From: JAEWWD01 sp964440115
GTDB taxonomy: Bacteria > Bacillota > Clostridia > Christensenellales > CAG-138
Reading direction: 5' to 3'
DNA length: 64,000 bases
NCBI GenBank assembly: GCA_964440115.1
Contig: CAYTPV010000006.1
Coordinates: 210,969-274,968, forward strand
Numbering within the stretch: the stretch's first letter is position 1; every line of letters starts with the position of its first letter. Positions 24,279 to 33,247 of this stretch are shown here, in pieces. The notes beneath the pieces were generated by a model. It saw only the letters and a program-made list of their open reading frames with translations. It was not told the DNA's origin and did no database searches. A program made the translations under genes and the position numbers.

Positions 24279-25183
24279 TCATTTGCTTAGTTTTTTTGCG
24301 TTACGATAATGATTTAAGTAACCAGCGCCATACTCGTCGATCCCCATAAGGAAGCTAACACTATTGTGCATCCATTCGAAATGAGGCATCTCCGGGTCAA
24401 CCATGGCAACCCCGAGGTTATAACCTGCGGCTAAAATACAAAACACTGTCTCCAAAACACCGGAGTTAGGCATCATGTGCCCTACATTACTGATGCCAAG
24501 CAATGTGGATACGCCATATTCTTCTTCCACAGCACGCATGGTTTCCAGTGAAAGACGGGCACTGCCAAAGCATATGCCGGCAGGCAGACAGACGGCATCA
24601 TTGCAATATCTTCACGGGGAATGCCCAGACTCTCGGCTGCGTCTATGATTTTCTTCGCTACCCGAAGACGTTCGTGGAGAGTATCGGGAATGCCTTTATC
24701 ATCAACAAGAGCCGTTCCAACTGCACCACCGTATTTTGCCACGATGGGCAGCAGGGTCTTTAGATTTTCGTCTTCTCCATTGATAAAGTTGCAAAATGCC
24801 TTGCCGGGGCTATAAAGCTTCAGGCATTCCTCGGCAACCTTTGGGTCCCGCGTATCAATGGAGATAAAAGTATTAGGAACTTGCATGACTTGATCCACTA
24901 AAACCGGCAATAGTTTTTCCTCGTCAAGCTCATGGCGCATCAGTTGGGCATTGAACACAGGAGCGCCTTTTTCCAGTCCCAGGTATAACGACGCCAGCAG
25001 CGTGCCCATTTTTCCCGCCTGCAGTTCCGCAATCACTTCAGGCCGTTCACACAGGTAGCCGCTACGGTCATTCACATACAAAACTGGGGCATCTCCAAAG
25101 GCAAGCAGGTCACCCTGGGGATTGGCGATAGTTCCTTTCATTCTGAACCTTTCGGAATAATCTTTCAAAAAGACCATCCACAA
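24279..25183 (-). pseudogene. Pterin-binding (corrinoid) methyltransferase-like gene, frameshifted
   Basis: Two frames combine into one protein of about 300 residues. The upstream frame (from ATG 25141 or 25183) gives MKGTIANPQGDLLAFGDAPV ... FISIDTRDPKVAEECL ... GIPREDIA; the downstream one gives DAVCLPAGICFGSARLSLET followed by LLGISNVGHMMPNSG to 24279. These are features of the pterin-binding TIM barrel seen in methyltetrahydrofolate:corrinoid methyltransferases and MtrH/AcsE-like proteins. Adding one base in GCAATGATG near 24603-24607 restores the frame. No corrinoid protein or reductive activase lies nearby. It could be a true pseudogene or a sequence error. Confidence 0.7.
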
Positions 25184-25399
25184 TTAATATTTTGCAGGAG
25201 CGAAACTGGCTGAAATGATTGAAGTTTTAGTCTTCGATTATGTTGCTTTGTTTCATACATTATATCATATATAAAGAGCTTTACGCATTATGGTGACATT
25301 CATTCAAATCGTAAGTAAAGCCCTGCTTTGAAGTAGCAAAGCAGGGCCTAACTTAATCAAACAGACATTGCGAAATACTATTCTTATGTATTGAAGCCA

Positions 25400-25989
25400 T
25401 CAATCGTACCCGTTGCTCCAATCTCCGCCGCCGCTGATATCTTCACCGTCTCCGCCACCGCCGCCGGTGTCTCCGCCGGATGAACCGCCAGTATCACCTC
25501 CGGAAGAACTACCACCTGAGGATCCGCCTCCAGAAGATCCTCCGCCACCTGTCCCAGTATTTGTCGGGGCAGGAGTTTTGATTGTGTCAGGGGTGGAAGC
25601 GGGTTTGGGCGCAGCCGTGGGCTTTGGTTTGGGCTTGGGTTTTGGGGGGGTTCGGGTGTCGGCTCGGGTGTTGGTGTAGCAGAAGGAGACGGAGTAGGAG
25701 ATGGCGAGCTCGTCGGGGAAGGTGTCGGCGTAGAGGTTGGCTGCAATTCTTTAGATACCACATATTTTTGATACAGATCTGAAAGCTTTGCAACCGGCTG
25801 CCATGCACCGCTTTCATCCAGATATTCCAGCATCCCATTGGATATACGCATTTCGGGCATGACCGTGCCATCCTCCATCACAATGGACGGTGATGTGTTT
25901 TCTATGTCTGTGGCGGGGGCGCAGGCCGCGCAAACAAAGAGCAGCGCCATTCCCGTATATAGGATAAGCAGTTTCTTCCAAAGCTTCAT
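25400..25989 (-). pseudogene. Pro/Thr- and Gly-rich lipoprotein gene, frameshifted in a C7 tract
   Basis: Starts at ATG 25989 with lipobox VCAAC (Cys23). Residues 24-85 form a small acidic domain (MEDGTVMPEMRISNGMLEYL), then comes a Pro/Thr/Ser linker. At the run of seven C (minus strand, 25650-25644) the frame slips: in the annotated frame the tail is nonsense down to 25384, but one extra C gives PKPKPKPKPTAAPKPAST, then a Gly/Ser-rich tail and GGGDWSNGYD with a stop at 25400-25402. AAGGAAAC lies inside the end of the SpoIID gene, one base away, so the two are coupled. Confidence 0.65.
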
Positions 25990-25990
25990 A

Positions 25991-28771
25991 TTATTTGTTT
26001 CCTTCTACAGACTTGACGATATTGTTAACGAAATCGTAAGCGGAGGATCCCTGCGTAAACTCACCCGCAGCGATAATCTGCTTAGCAACGTGGTACATGC
26101 TGCGGGATACCTGCCCGCCATACAGGGTGTATTGTACGCCATCCTTTTCTATAATTGCATAGGGCCGGAAACCGTAATACCAGTTGTAATTACTCGGCAG
26201 AATATCCACCAGAACCGAAGCAAACTGAATGCGTCCGTCGGTGATATTGATGTGGTAGTCGTTGCTTGCATCCCAATAGGAGCGGCCGTATTTTGCGGCA
26301 ACGCCATCCTTTGTGAATGGATACACGCCGATGCTGTTGTTGTTGATGACCACGGTACCATATTCTATCAGACGAAAACCTTCTATCCCCGCACCAAGCA
26401 ACTGTGAACGCAGGTTCTGATCAATACCGCTAATAAAACGCAGCCCTGTATTACCCGTTACACGGATGGCACAGCCGTGGTAGGTAAGCAGGTTCTGCAT
26501 GGAAGATGGCAGGGGAGCTGCCGTATAACCAGCGGAAGGGGAGTACGACAATGTCCAGGCAAACATTTCCTGTGGAGTCCCGCTGGAGCGCAGTTTGTAC
26601 ATGACGATTGTCTTTGCGGTAGTTTCATGGATGGTGGCAGTCACAACGCCGCTCGTATTTGTGCCGTAAACGGCCACGCCGTCCACCCAAAGAACAGCGT
26701 CGGTATATCCTGAAGGCGGGGTTACGATGATTTGATAACTGCCAATCACCGTTCCCTTGTTAGCCACTAGGCGGGCATAAGTGGCGGATATGTATGCAAT
26801 CTGGCCGTTGTAGGATATTTTGTGCCAGCCTATCGCGGCGTCGGCCTGCAACAATGTGTAACTTGAACCAAGCGGGGCCTGCCCTATGATGGTAGCGCTG
26901 CCACCGGCGGTGGAAGGTTCACTGCGTACATTGCAGGATGTCGTAACGTTTGCGATGGTGACGCTGCCATAAACGGGTGTAAATGCAGTCTTGGGCACAT
27001 AACCTGTTTTGCCGTCAAGCGTAATGCTGTAAAACGCATCCTTCTCCCCAGTAACCCCAACGGCAGTACCCGATTTTACCACACCAAGCGTGAGAGAACC
27101 GGTATTTGCGCGACAATACACATAGCTAACGTACACCACAGCACGAATATTGGTTGTGAGTATAGGCAGTGCAGTCAGATCCTGACGTTCTGTAAAGTCG
27201 GGACTTACAGCTAGCGATGTATGCGGGTAATAAAACGTCAGAATTTGTGAAACGGAGAGACCTTCCGCCGCCATTTGGCGCGCGCCGATCTGACTCATCC
27301 CGATACCATGGCCATACCGACCATGTCGGATGGAGTATGCGCTGCCCTGATCCTCTAGCCAGAAACCGCTCAGGCTTTCGTTTTGGAATCCAAAGCTGCC
27401 GTTTTCAAGTGTAGATGCGCTGATACTGATATTTGTTGAGTCAAGGGATTGTCCAATACCATCCTTTGTGTATGTGCCGGTACAGGTGGCAGTAAGCGTA
27501 GCAAAATGAGAGCAGAAGTATGCGCCTGCGCCTTTATTCGCTTCGTATACGCTGCGGTAATTCTCATCCGCAATGTCGGCAGTGAGCGTCACAGCGCTGA
27601 GCACGATTGTATCTGCTTCTGCGTCAGTGAGGGAATAGGCGCTTTTGATCATCGCCTTCAGCACACCGGCGCTGTCAAGACCGGCCTTTGGAACCGAAAT
27701 TTCCTCAAGGTAAGCGTTGGAACCGTAGTTTCTTCCATACTTGAGATCATAGGGATCGGCCTTGATTTCAATGTATTCAGGAAGAATATCCTCGCTTGTC
27801 CAGCGGTGAGACGGGATTTCGGTTACGCCGCCATTAGAGGCAGAATAGAACATTTCAACTGCCGTGTTATCGTAGGTGAGAAGCAACTTATCGGTAGCGG
27901 CGACAGCGGCGGAAGAGTTTAGCGCATTGGAAATGCCCTTGTAGACTTGATCGGCTGAGGTATCCACAAGGTCGTAAGAATTTGAACTTGTAATAGCGTT
28001 GTATGCGAAATTTCGGGCGGCGATAGCCTGTGCCTGCAATGCCGCCGAGCCGAAGCCTTCACCAATCTCAAACGGCACCACACCACAGAGGTAATCCTCC
28101 ATGTAGACGCTATTGATGAGATATACGCCCTGTGTTAAATCAAGCGATGCGTATACGGCGAGGCTGCCCCGGTATGAGAGGTTGGAGTTGTAGCGGGTAT
28201 TGTAAACGCTGAAGGAATTGTAGTTCTGGCCGCTGGGCGGCGTGTGTTCCGAAATCACAAACTGATCGCCGCAATAAAGCACCGCGTCAGCAAGCGAAAA
28301 CGAGACATTTCCAGATGAATAGGACAGGGTATATACAACTCCACGATCCGGGATTAAAACCGGCTGGCCGCTATTATCGTAAATACAGTAGTTGCCTGAA
28401 AATACGATATCCACACTGGCATGAGACGTAGAAAGCAGTACCCTTGGATAAGAATATTCGGCAGGAACAATCTGAGGTGTGAGGGCAAACAGAGAGAACC
28501 TATTCCATAATGAACCGGCAGAATCATCCGCATGGCGTTCTATAGGAATAATATCGCTGTTTTCTAGCAGCGGGTCGTACGGCACGGAAAAATCCGCGCT
28601 CGTACTGTCTGCCTCGGGATAGGTATACGCAAAGTTACCTGGCTGTTCTGCAAGTGATGATAAAGGTGCAAACAGAATGCATAGAAAGAGCAGTAAAGGT
28701 GTAACTCGTTTCAAAGCAGTTACCTTTTTTGCGAGGCAGGTCTTTGACAATGGGATAAGTTCCTTCCGCAT
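25991..28771 (-). CDS. SpoIID/LytB-domain protein with SH3-like repeats
   Basis: Up to 926 residues. The SpoIID domain spans about 200-515, with VDQVYKGIS, VEMFYSASNGGVTEIPSHRW and GHGIGMSQIGARQMAAEG; such domains cleave glycan strands. SH3-like segments follow (about 540-690, with NVRSEPSTAG), then a C-terminal region of unknown fold. Signal peptide LLLFLCILFAPLSSLAEQ. The ATG at 28771 has no ribosome site; TTG 28714, seven bases after AAAAAAGG, would give MKRVTPLLLF and is the better start. Much larger than sporulation SpoIID (about 340 residues), so probably a secreted wall enzyme. Coupled to the lipoprotein gene downstream. Confidence 0.75.
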   Translation of the reverse strand: MRKELIPLSKTCLAKKVTALKRVTPLLLFLCILFAPLSSLAEQPGNFAYTYPEADSTSADFSVPYDPLLENSDIIPIERHADDSAGSLWNRFSLFALTPQIVPAEYSYPRVLLSTSHASVDIVFSGNYCIYDNSGQPVLIPDRGVVYTLSYSSGNVSFSLADAVLYCGDQFVISEHTPPSGQNYNSFSVYNTRYNSNLSYRGSLAVYASLDLTQGVYLINSVYMEDYLCGVVPFEIGEGFGSAALQAQAIAARNFAYNAITSSNSYDLVDTSADQVYKGISNALNSSAAVAATDKLLLTYDNTAVEMFYSASNGGVTEIPSHRWTSEDILPEYIEIKADPYDLKYGRNYGSNAYLEEISVPKAGLDSAGVLKAMIKSAYSLTDAEADTIVLSAVTLTADIADENYRSVYEANKGAGAYFCSHFATLTATCTGTYTKDGIGQSLDSTNISISASTLENGSFGFQNESLSGFWLEDQGSAYSIRHGRYGHGIGMSQIGARQMAAEGLSVSQILTFYYPHTSLAVSPDFTERQDLTALPILTTNIRAVVYVSYVYCRANTGSLTLGVVKSGTAVGVTGEKDAFYSITLDGKTGYVPKTAFTPVYGSVTIANVTTSCNVRSEPSTAGGSATIIGQAPLGSSYTLLQADAAIGWHKISYNGQIAYISATYARLVANKGTVIGSYQIIVTPPSGYTDAVLWVDGVAVYGTNTSGVVTATIHETTAKTIVMYKLRSSGTPQEMFAWTLSYSPSAGYTAAPLPSSMQNLLTYHGCAIRVTGNTGLRFISGIDQNLRSQLLGAGIEGFRLIEYGTVVINNNSIGVYPFTKDGVAAKYGRSYWDASNDYHINITDGRIQFASVLVDILPSNYNWYYGFRPYAIIEKDGVQYTLYGGQVSRSMYHVAKQIIAAGEFTQGSSAYDFVNNIVKSVEGNK

Positions 28772-28946
28772 GTAACTATTATGGATATAGTATCACATAT
28801 CAAATCGGAAAGACAACAGGCGATGAAAACGGCAGGGGATATTGGCATGACCCTATCAATTTGTTCTGTTACTTGTCCTACGAATATGGTTTGTGCAATA
28901 ATACTGATAATACAGCCATATTAGTACAAATAGAGGAGGTAACCTT

Positions 28947-29468
28947 ATGATTCGGTGTGCGATCAAAAACGACATCGTTGAAGTCGTAAAGATATACGAT
29001 AAAATCTTAAACCTTGAGGCGGAAGGAAAGGCGCATACTGGGTGGCAGAAAAACATCTATCCCACAGAAGAAACTGCTCTGGATGCTCTGGAAAAAGGCG
29101 ATTTATTCGTCTTTGAAGAAGATGGATGCATACTCGCGGCAGCTAGAATCAATCAAAAACAGGAAGAGGAATATGCAAACTGTCAATGGGCATTCAGTGC
29201 ACCCGACTCTGAGGTCATGGTTCTGCATACGTTGGTAGTAGATCCGAATGCATCCGGACGGGGCATTGGGAGTAAGTTTATTTGCTTTTACGAAGAGTAT
29301 GCCTTAAAGAACGGATGCCATTACTTACGTATGGATACCAACGTAATCAATACTGCCGCCCGGGCGCTCTATAAAAAGCATGGTTACAGCGAACCAGGAA
29401 TTATCCACTGCGTATTTAACGGAATCAATGATGTTCAGCTCGTCTGTTTAGAGAAAAAACTGACATAA
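28947..29468 (+). CDS. GNAT-family N-acetyltransferase
   Basis: 173 residues with one GNAT domain. The acetyl-CoA binding motif is VVDPNASGRGIGSKFICFYE (about 96-115), preceded by a central beta strand VMVLHTLVVD. The C-terminal segment NTAARALYKKHGYSEPGI is the usual motif B. The ATG follows AGGAGGT by six bases. The acceptor molecule is unknown. It is transcribed alone and ends in the bidirectional terminator before the tRNA-Leu gene. Confidence 0.8.
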   Translation: MIRCAIKNDIVEVVKIYDKILNLEAEGKAHTGWQKNIYPTEETALDALEKGDLFVFEEDGCILAAARINQKQEEEYANCQWAFSAPDSEVMVLHTLVVDPNASGRGIGSKFICFYEEYALKNGCHYLRMDTNVINTAARALYKKHGYSEPGIIHCVFNGINDVQLVCLEKKLT

Positions 29469-29526
29469 CGGAGAGAAAAACCATTTGCCTGCTCGTTTTA
29501 TGGATTGTAAATTCGATAAAGAAAGC

Positions 29527-29562
29527 AAAACCCCCGAAAAGCTCAGCTGTTTCGGGGGTTTT
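29527..29562. terminator. Bidirectional terminator between GNAT gene and tRNA-Leu
   Basis: A perfect 13-bp stem AAAACCCCCGAAA/TTTCGGGGGTTTT with a 10-base loop. A and T ends allow termination of both the GNAT gene and the leftward tRNA. Confidence 0.85.
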
Positions 29563-29566
29563 TGCT

Positions 29567-29653
29567 TGGTGCCGGAAGTGGGACTCGAACCCACACGGTA
29601 TCGCTACCAACGGATTTTGAGTCCGTCACGTCTGCCAATTCCATCATTCCGGC
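29567..29653 (-). tRNA. tRNA-Leu (anticodon CAA)
   Basis: 87 bases including an encoded CCA. The acceptor stem is GCCGGAA/TTCCGGC, the anticodon stem ACGGA/TCCGT with loop CTCAAAA, so the anticodon is CAA. A long variable arm (GGTAGCGATACC) and GGTTCGAGTCC in the T arm confirm a class II tRNA-Leu. Confidence 0.95.
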
Positions 29654-29740
29654 GCGAGTACAAAAGGTATTTTATCATAGCCTATTTCGGTTTGCAATGC
29701 TTATCATGCACTTAATCAATTTCGTTAGGCAAGAACAGAA

Positions 29741-30898
29741 TTAACTCGCTGAATTGTGCTTAAGAGTCTGGTACAGCACTAAATACTTTGTTGCGCTTCG
29801 CGGGTGATCAGAAATGATTTCATAATATCCGCCATCGACAGTCGTAAATATCATGGACATCATGCCGTAGATCGCCATGTTAGAAATTCGGCTGATGCTG
29901 AAAGAGTATTCGCCGCAAACCAGTCTATCCCTATACATAAATAGCGAATCATGGGTAAGCAATGTCCTGCCGCTGGCAGCTTGCACACGGTACAGTTTCT
30001 GCTTAACATCTGTGCAGATATATGTATCAGAAATGTTGTTGCATTTTGTATGCAGTTTTTCAGACTGCCAAATATCCCACTCCGTAATACTCTTAAACGG
30101 AATTGCATTCCCTTGCAGTTCGCCATATTCGGAATACCGGCCTTCTAAGCCGCAATCACAGAAAAAACGATCGTCATCGCTTCGCAAAGTTCCGATCTTT
30201 TCGCAAGAAGGGCAAAGATACAGCACGGTTTCTAAGTATTCTGCCAATCTTTTTCCGCGATAGCGAACGGGATTTTCCCGCTGACGCGCATAAGCGTCTT
30301 CGCTAAGATCTTTCCGTATTACATCGTTGACTTCTTCGGGCGTCATTTGCCTGAGCTGCTCTGCAGTATATGTTCCTACGGGATATCCGAGCATTTTTCC
30401 GCGCCGAATGGTCTTACTCCATCGGGGAGAAGTCAAATAGCCGCCCTGAATTTTATAGGTTACGAGCGTTGCGCCGCTGGCTTTTATGAGTTTGCCTGTG
30501 GCGGGGAGTATTTCCGTAGTAAGCCCGTTAAAGGATCGATTTCCTTCCGCGAAAACACACACGTTGTAGCCTGCGTGGATGCGGCTGAGTATTTCCATAA
30601 CCGTGCGTGCGTCCGTCGATCCTTTCGCCCGCGCAATCGGGGCAAAACACCAGAAAAGTAATCTGGAGATGAAGCCCCAGCGGTAAATATGCTCGCTCGC
30701 AACAAAATACATATGCTGGGGGAAACTCAGCGCAACCAGCATAGGATCCCAATCGGTATTGTGATTGGCTAAAACGACATAAGGCGCTTGCAACGCGCCT
30801 GCACGAACGCACTGATAACGCATCCGCCACTTAAAGAGTGGGGATAGTACGGCCATGAGTAATTTGTATATCCAAACATGACGCACGTAATTTTTCAT
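29741..30898 (-). CDS. 1-acylglycerol-3-phosphate acyltransferase-like protein with zinc-ribbon extension
   Basis: 385 residues. Residues 1-230 form a PlsC domain: NHNTDWDP (the NHx4D catalytic motif, about 46-51) and FAEGNRSFNG (substrate motif). PlsC acylates lysophosphatidic acid at the inner membrane face. The C-terminal 150 residues are unusual: LCPSCEKIG ... FFCDCGLEG makes a four-cysteine zinc ribbon, followed by a beta-rich part (SFSISRISNMAIYGMMSMIF). Ordinary PlsC is about 240 residues long. The extension could bind a partner or regulate activity. Its substrate may differ from classic PlsC. Confidence 0.8.
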   Translation of the reverse strand: MKNYVRHVWIYKLLMAVLSPLFKWRMRYQCVRAGALQAPYVVLANHNTDWDPMLVALSFPQHMYFVASEHIYRWGFISRLLFWCFAPIARAKGSTDARTVMEILSRIHAGYNVCVFAEGNRSFNGLTTEILPATGKLIKASGATLVTYKIQGGYLTSPRWSKTIRRGKMLGYPVGTYTAEQLRQMTPEEVNDVIRKDLSEDAYARQRENPVRYRGKRLAEYLETVLYLCPSCEKIGTLRSDDDRFFCDCGLEGRYSEYGELQGNAIPFKSITEWDIWQSEKLHTKCNNISDTYICTDVKQKLYRVQAASGRTLLTHDSLFMYRDRLVCGEYSFSISRISNMAIYGMMSMIFTTVDGGYYEIISDHPRSATKYLVLYQTLKHNSAS

Positions 30899-30992
30899 AA
30901 TTCACCAGTAGGATCAGGCCTTTTATTCTATTCTATCGTAAGTTGACTATTACTGCTATATACTATGTATTTTGATAAATAGCAAAATATAC

Positions 30993-31020
30993 AAAAAAGC
31001 CCCCGCAAATTTGCCGGGGC
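30993..31020 (-). terminator. Terminator of the 31-kb lipoprotein gene
   Basis: Minus-strand stem GCCCCGGCAAA/TTTGCGGGGGC (one mismatch) followed by six T, 20 bases past the stop codon. Confidence 0.8.
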
Positions 31021-31039
31021 ATGCGGCTGCTGATAGCAG

Positions 31040-32071
31040 TTATTTTTCTACGCTTAAGGCCGGGCTTTGCGGTGCGCCATTGTACTGATCCATGGCGCTT
31101 TGCAGAGCCTGAACCAAAGGAGATAATTTATTGAATGCTTCTAACGGCTCGTTCGCGTCGCAAACGAAAAGGGAATCGCCGGAAAGTGGGATAAAACCTT
31201 GTATTGGGTTAATGCTGAAGTAATTGTTTTGTTTGCTGTCCGGTCCGGAAGACAGGAAGAACACATAAAGCCCGCCTTTTTGTAAGCGGGGGGCCTGGCT
31301 CTCTGTAAACTGGGTATGCTGCAAAGTCGATGAATCCAGCATGCCGCTTACACGTTCCGGGCAGTGTATCAGCGTGATGCGCTGTCCGTATTCAAGAGAA
31401 CCCTTTATCGATCCATAAGCTTCCACAGTCACGGCGGAGGAATTGCATTGTATCTTTTCTACCGTCCCGCCGTTGCGTATGGAGAATGCCTGGCTGGTCA
31501 TATCCGGCAGCTGATCAACGCGGCCAATAAAAATTTCGTCCGCAGCGTCTGCCAGTTCCGACAGCGTATCGTAATAATACACCGGTGCCGGAGCACTGAT
31601 GATGGAATCAAGCTGAGTAATTTCCTGTTTGAGGGTATTGAGCGGTAATCGTCTTCCGCCCCAAATCACTTCACTGTCTTTTATGGGCAAAGGAGCATCG
31701 GAAAGCAGTTTATAGCCGGTCGTATCTTCCGCATGGTTGACATCATCGCCTTGTCCCAGAAACAACAGGTAGGATTCTCCTTCATTCATGGCGCCGTATG
31801 TGCAATGAATGGTATCTCCAATTCCGGCCTGGCCTGCATATACCTCAGAAACGGATAAATCATAACAGGTATCGCCATTTGCGTCCACATGCGATCCCTT
31901 GCATAGACCAGATACAATCAGGCTTGCGTTTCGGTATTGGGTTCGGACATCCGTTAATACGCGTTCTTCGGATTGCGGAGAGGATATCATATTATTCTTA
32001 ATCGGCGAAGCACAGGCGCTAAGCAGCAGGCAGCACAATACTGCACTGAACAGCCGAAGTGTTTTAGCCAA
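31040..32071 (-). CDS. Lipoprotein with two similar domains, function unknown
   Basis: 343 residues. Signal with lipobox LLSAC (Cys20). The mature part seems to contain a duplication: ASLIVSGLCKGSHV ... GIGDTIHCTYG ... ESYLLFLGQ at about 50-130 and ADEIFIGRVDQLPD ... EYGQRITLIHCPE ... GLYVFFLSSG at about 180-290. Each half looks like the small beta-barrel found in proteins that open with a strand I(V/F)xGxV and include a GDxI/YGQxI turn. No known family could be named. Monocistronic, surface exposed by prediction. Confidence 0.6.
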   Translation of the reverse strand: MAKTLRLFSAVLCCLLLSACASPIKNNMISSPQSEERVLTDVRTQYRNASLIVSGLCKGSHVDANGDTCYDLSVSEVYAGQAGIGDTIHCTYGAMNEGESYLLFLGQGDDVNHAEDTTGYKLLSDAPLPIKDSEVIWGGRRLPLNTLKQEITQLDSIISAPAPVYYYDTLSELADAADEIFIGRVDQLPDMTSQAFSIRNGGTVEKIQCNSSAVTVEAYGSIKGSLEYGQRITLIHCPERVSGMLDSSTLQHTQFTESQAPRLQKGGLYVFFLSSGPDSKQNNYFSINPIQGFIPLSGDSLFVCDANEPLEAFNKLSPLVQALQSAMDQYNGAPQSPALSVEK

Positions 32072-32229
32072 TTGATATCACTCCTTTCAAAGAGTTTGCA
32101 TCAAATCCGAACATCTTCGTTCATGATATGTTCATATCATAGACGATTCAAAACGCGTTTTGTTGCAAGTCACGCAAAGTTCACAAATATTTTTAGGTAA
32201 AACCAAGGTTTATCTGCTAAAAATGTAAA

Positions 32230-32829
32230 TCACATTTCGCGTCTTCCGGATAATGCCTTTGCAAGCGTTACTTCATCGGTATACTCCAAATTGCCGCCGA
32301 TAGGAATACCGTGCGCAATGCGCGTGACACGAACATCGAACTCCCTCAAAATCCTTGCTATATACGCGGCGGTCGCTTCACCTTCCACGTCCGGGTTGGT
32401 TGCGAGTATTACCTCGTGAATGCCGCCGGCCTTTACCCGATCCAGCAGCTCGCCGATACGTATATCTTCGGGGCCGATGCCGTCCATGGGGGAAAGTATT
32501 CCATGCAACACGTGGTACTGGCCTGCAAATTCACGAGATTTTTCCATAGCAGCAATATCCCTTGCGTCCTGCACAACGCAAAGCGTACCGTGATCCCTGC
32601 CGGGGTCTTCGCAGAGACCGCAGACCGGGCGATCCGTATATCCGCCGCAAACGGGGCAGCAATGTACCTTCTGGCGAGCTGACGTAATTGCTTCCGCAAG
32701 TTCAGCAGCCTGCGCTTCAGGCACATCCAGCAGGAAATATGCAAGCCGCTGCGCGGTTTTCATTCCGATGCCGGGCAGCCGTGCAAGCTGTGCTGTCAGC
32801 CGGGCAATTGGCTCAATGACAGGAAGCAT
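32230..32829 (-). CDS. recR: Recombination mediator RecR
   Basis: 199 residues, standard length. Helix-hairpin-helix near the N-terminus (LARLPGIGMKTAQRLA), a C4 zinc finger CCPVCGGYTDRPVCGLC (about 57-73), then a Toprim domain (LCVVQDARDIAAME; ATNPDVEGEATAAYI) and the C-terminal Walker B-like tail. RecR loads RecA with RecF/RecO on gapped DNA. It is three bases downstream of ybaB, in the conserved dnaX-ybaB-recR order. Confidence 0.96.
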   Translation of the reverse strand: MLPVIEPIARLTAQLARLPGIGMKTAQRLAYFLLDVPEAQAAELAEAITSARQKVHCCPVCGGYTDRPVCGLCEDPGRDHGTLCVVQDARDIAAMEKSREFAGQYHVLHGILSPMDGIGPEDIRIGELLDRVKAGGIHEVILATNPDVEGEATAAYIARILREFDVRVTRIAHGIPIGGNLEYTDEVTLAKALSGRREM

Positions 32830-32832
32830 GTA

Positions 32833-33174
32833 TTAAAAACCAAGATTCATGCCGCCGGTGAGTTTTCCCATCTCGGCATTCATCATCTCATCTGCCATAC
32901 GCAATGCTTCGTTTACAGCAGCGGTGATCAGATCCTGCAGCATTTCCACATCATCCGGATCTACGCAGGCAGGATTAATCTCTATGCTTTTCACTTCCTT
33001 GCGGCCATAAACAGTTGCTTTTACAACACCGCCGCCTGATTGGGCAGTCAGTTCGCGGGCGCCGAGTTCTTCCTGCATGCGGGCCATATCCTGCTGCATT
33101 TTCTGCGCCTGCTTCATCATCTGCTGTATGTTCATTCCACCGCCGCCCATTCCGGGGAAACCACCTTTTGACAT
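32833..33174 (-). CDS. ybaB: YbaB/EbfC-family nucleoid-associated protein
   Basis: 113 residues. After a Gly/Met-rich start (MSKGGFPGMGGGGMNIQQMM), a YbaB core follows: QKMQQDMARMQEELGARELT, GGGVVKATVYGRKEVKSIEI and NEALRMADEMMNAEMGKLTG. The protein forms tweezer-like dimers that bind DNA. It lies between dnaX and recR; the ATG is preceded by GGAGGT. Confidence 0.93.
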   Translation of the reverse strand: MSKGGFPGMGGGGMNIQQMMKQAQKMQQDMARMQEELGARELTAQSGGGVVKATVYGRKEVKSIEINPACVDPDDVEMLQDLITAAVNEALRMADEMMNAEMGKLTGGMNLGF

Positions 33175-33247
33175 ACGTTACCTCCTGATTGAGATGCCAT
33201 ATAGAATTTATTATACCACAATCTCCGAATATCGCGCAAATATCCGG

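Noticed and set aside
32109..32122. LexA box-like GAAC/GTTC upstream of the 31-kb lipoprotein
   Set aside because: The half-sites are six bases apart, not four, and no DNA repair gene follows directly.
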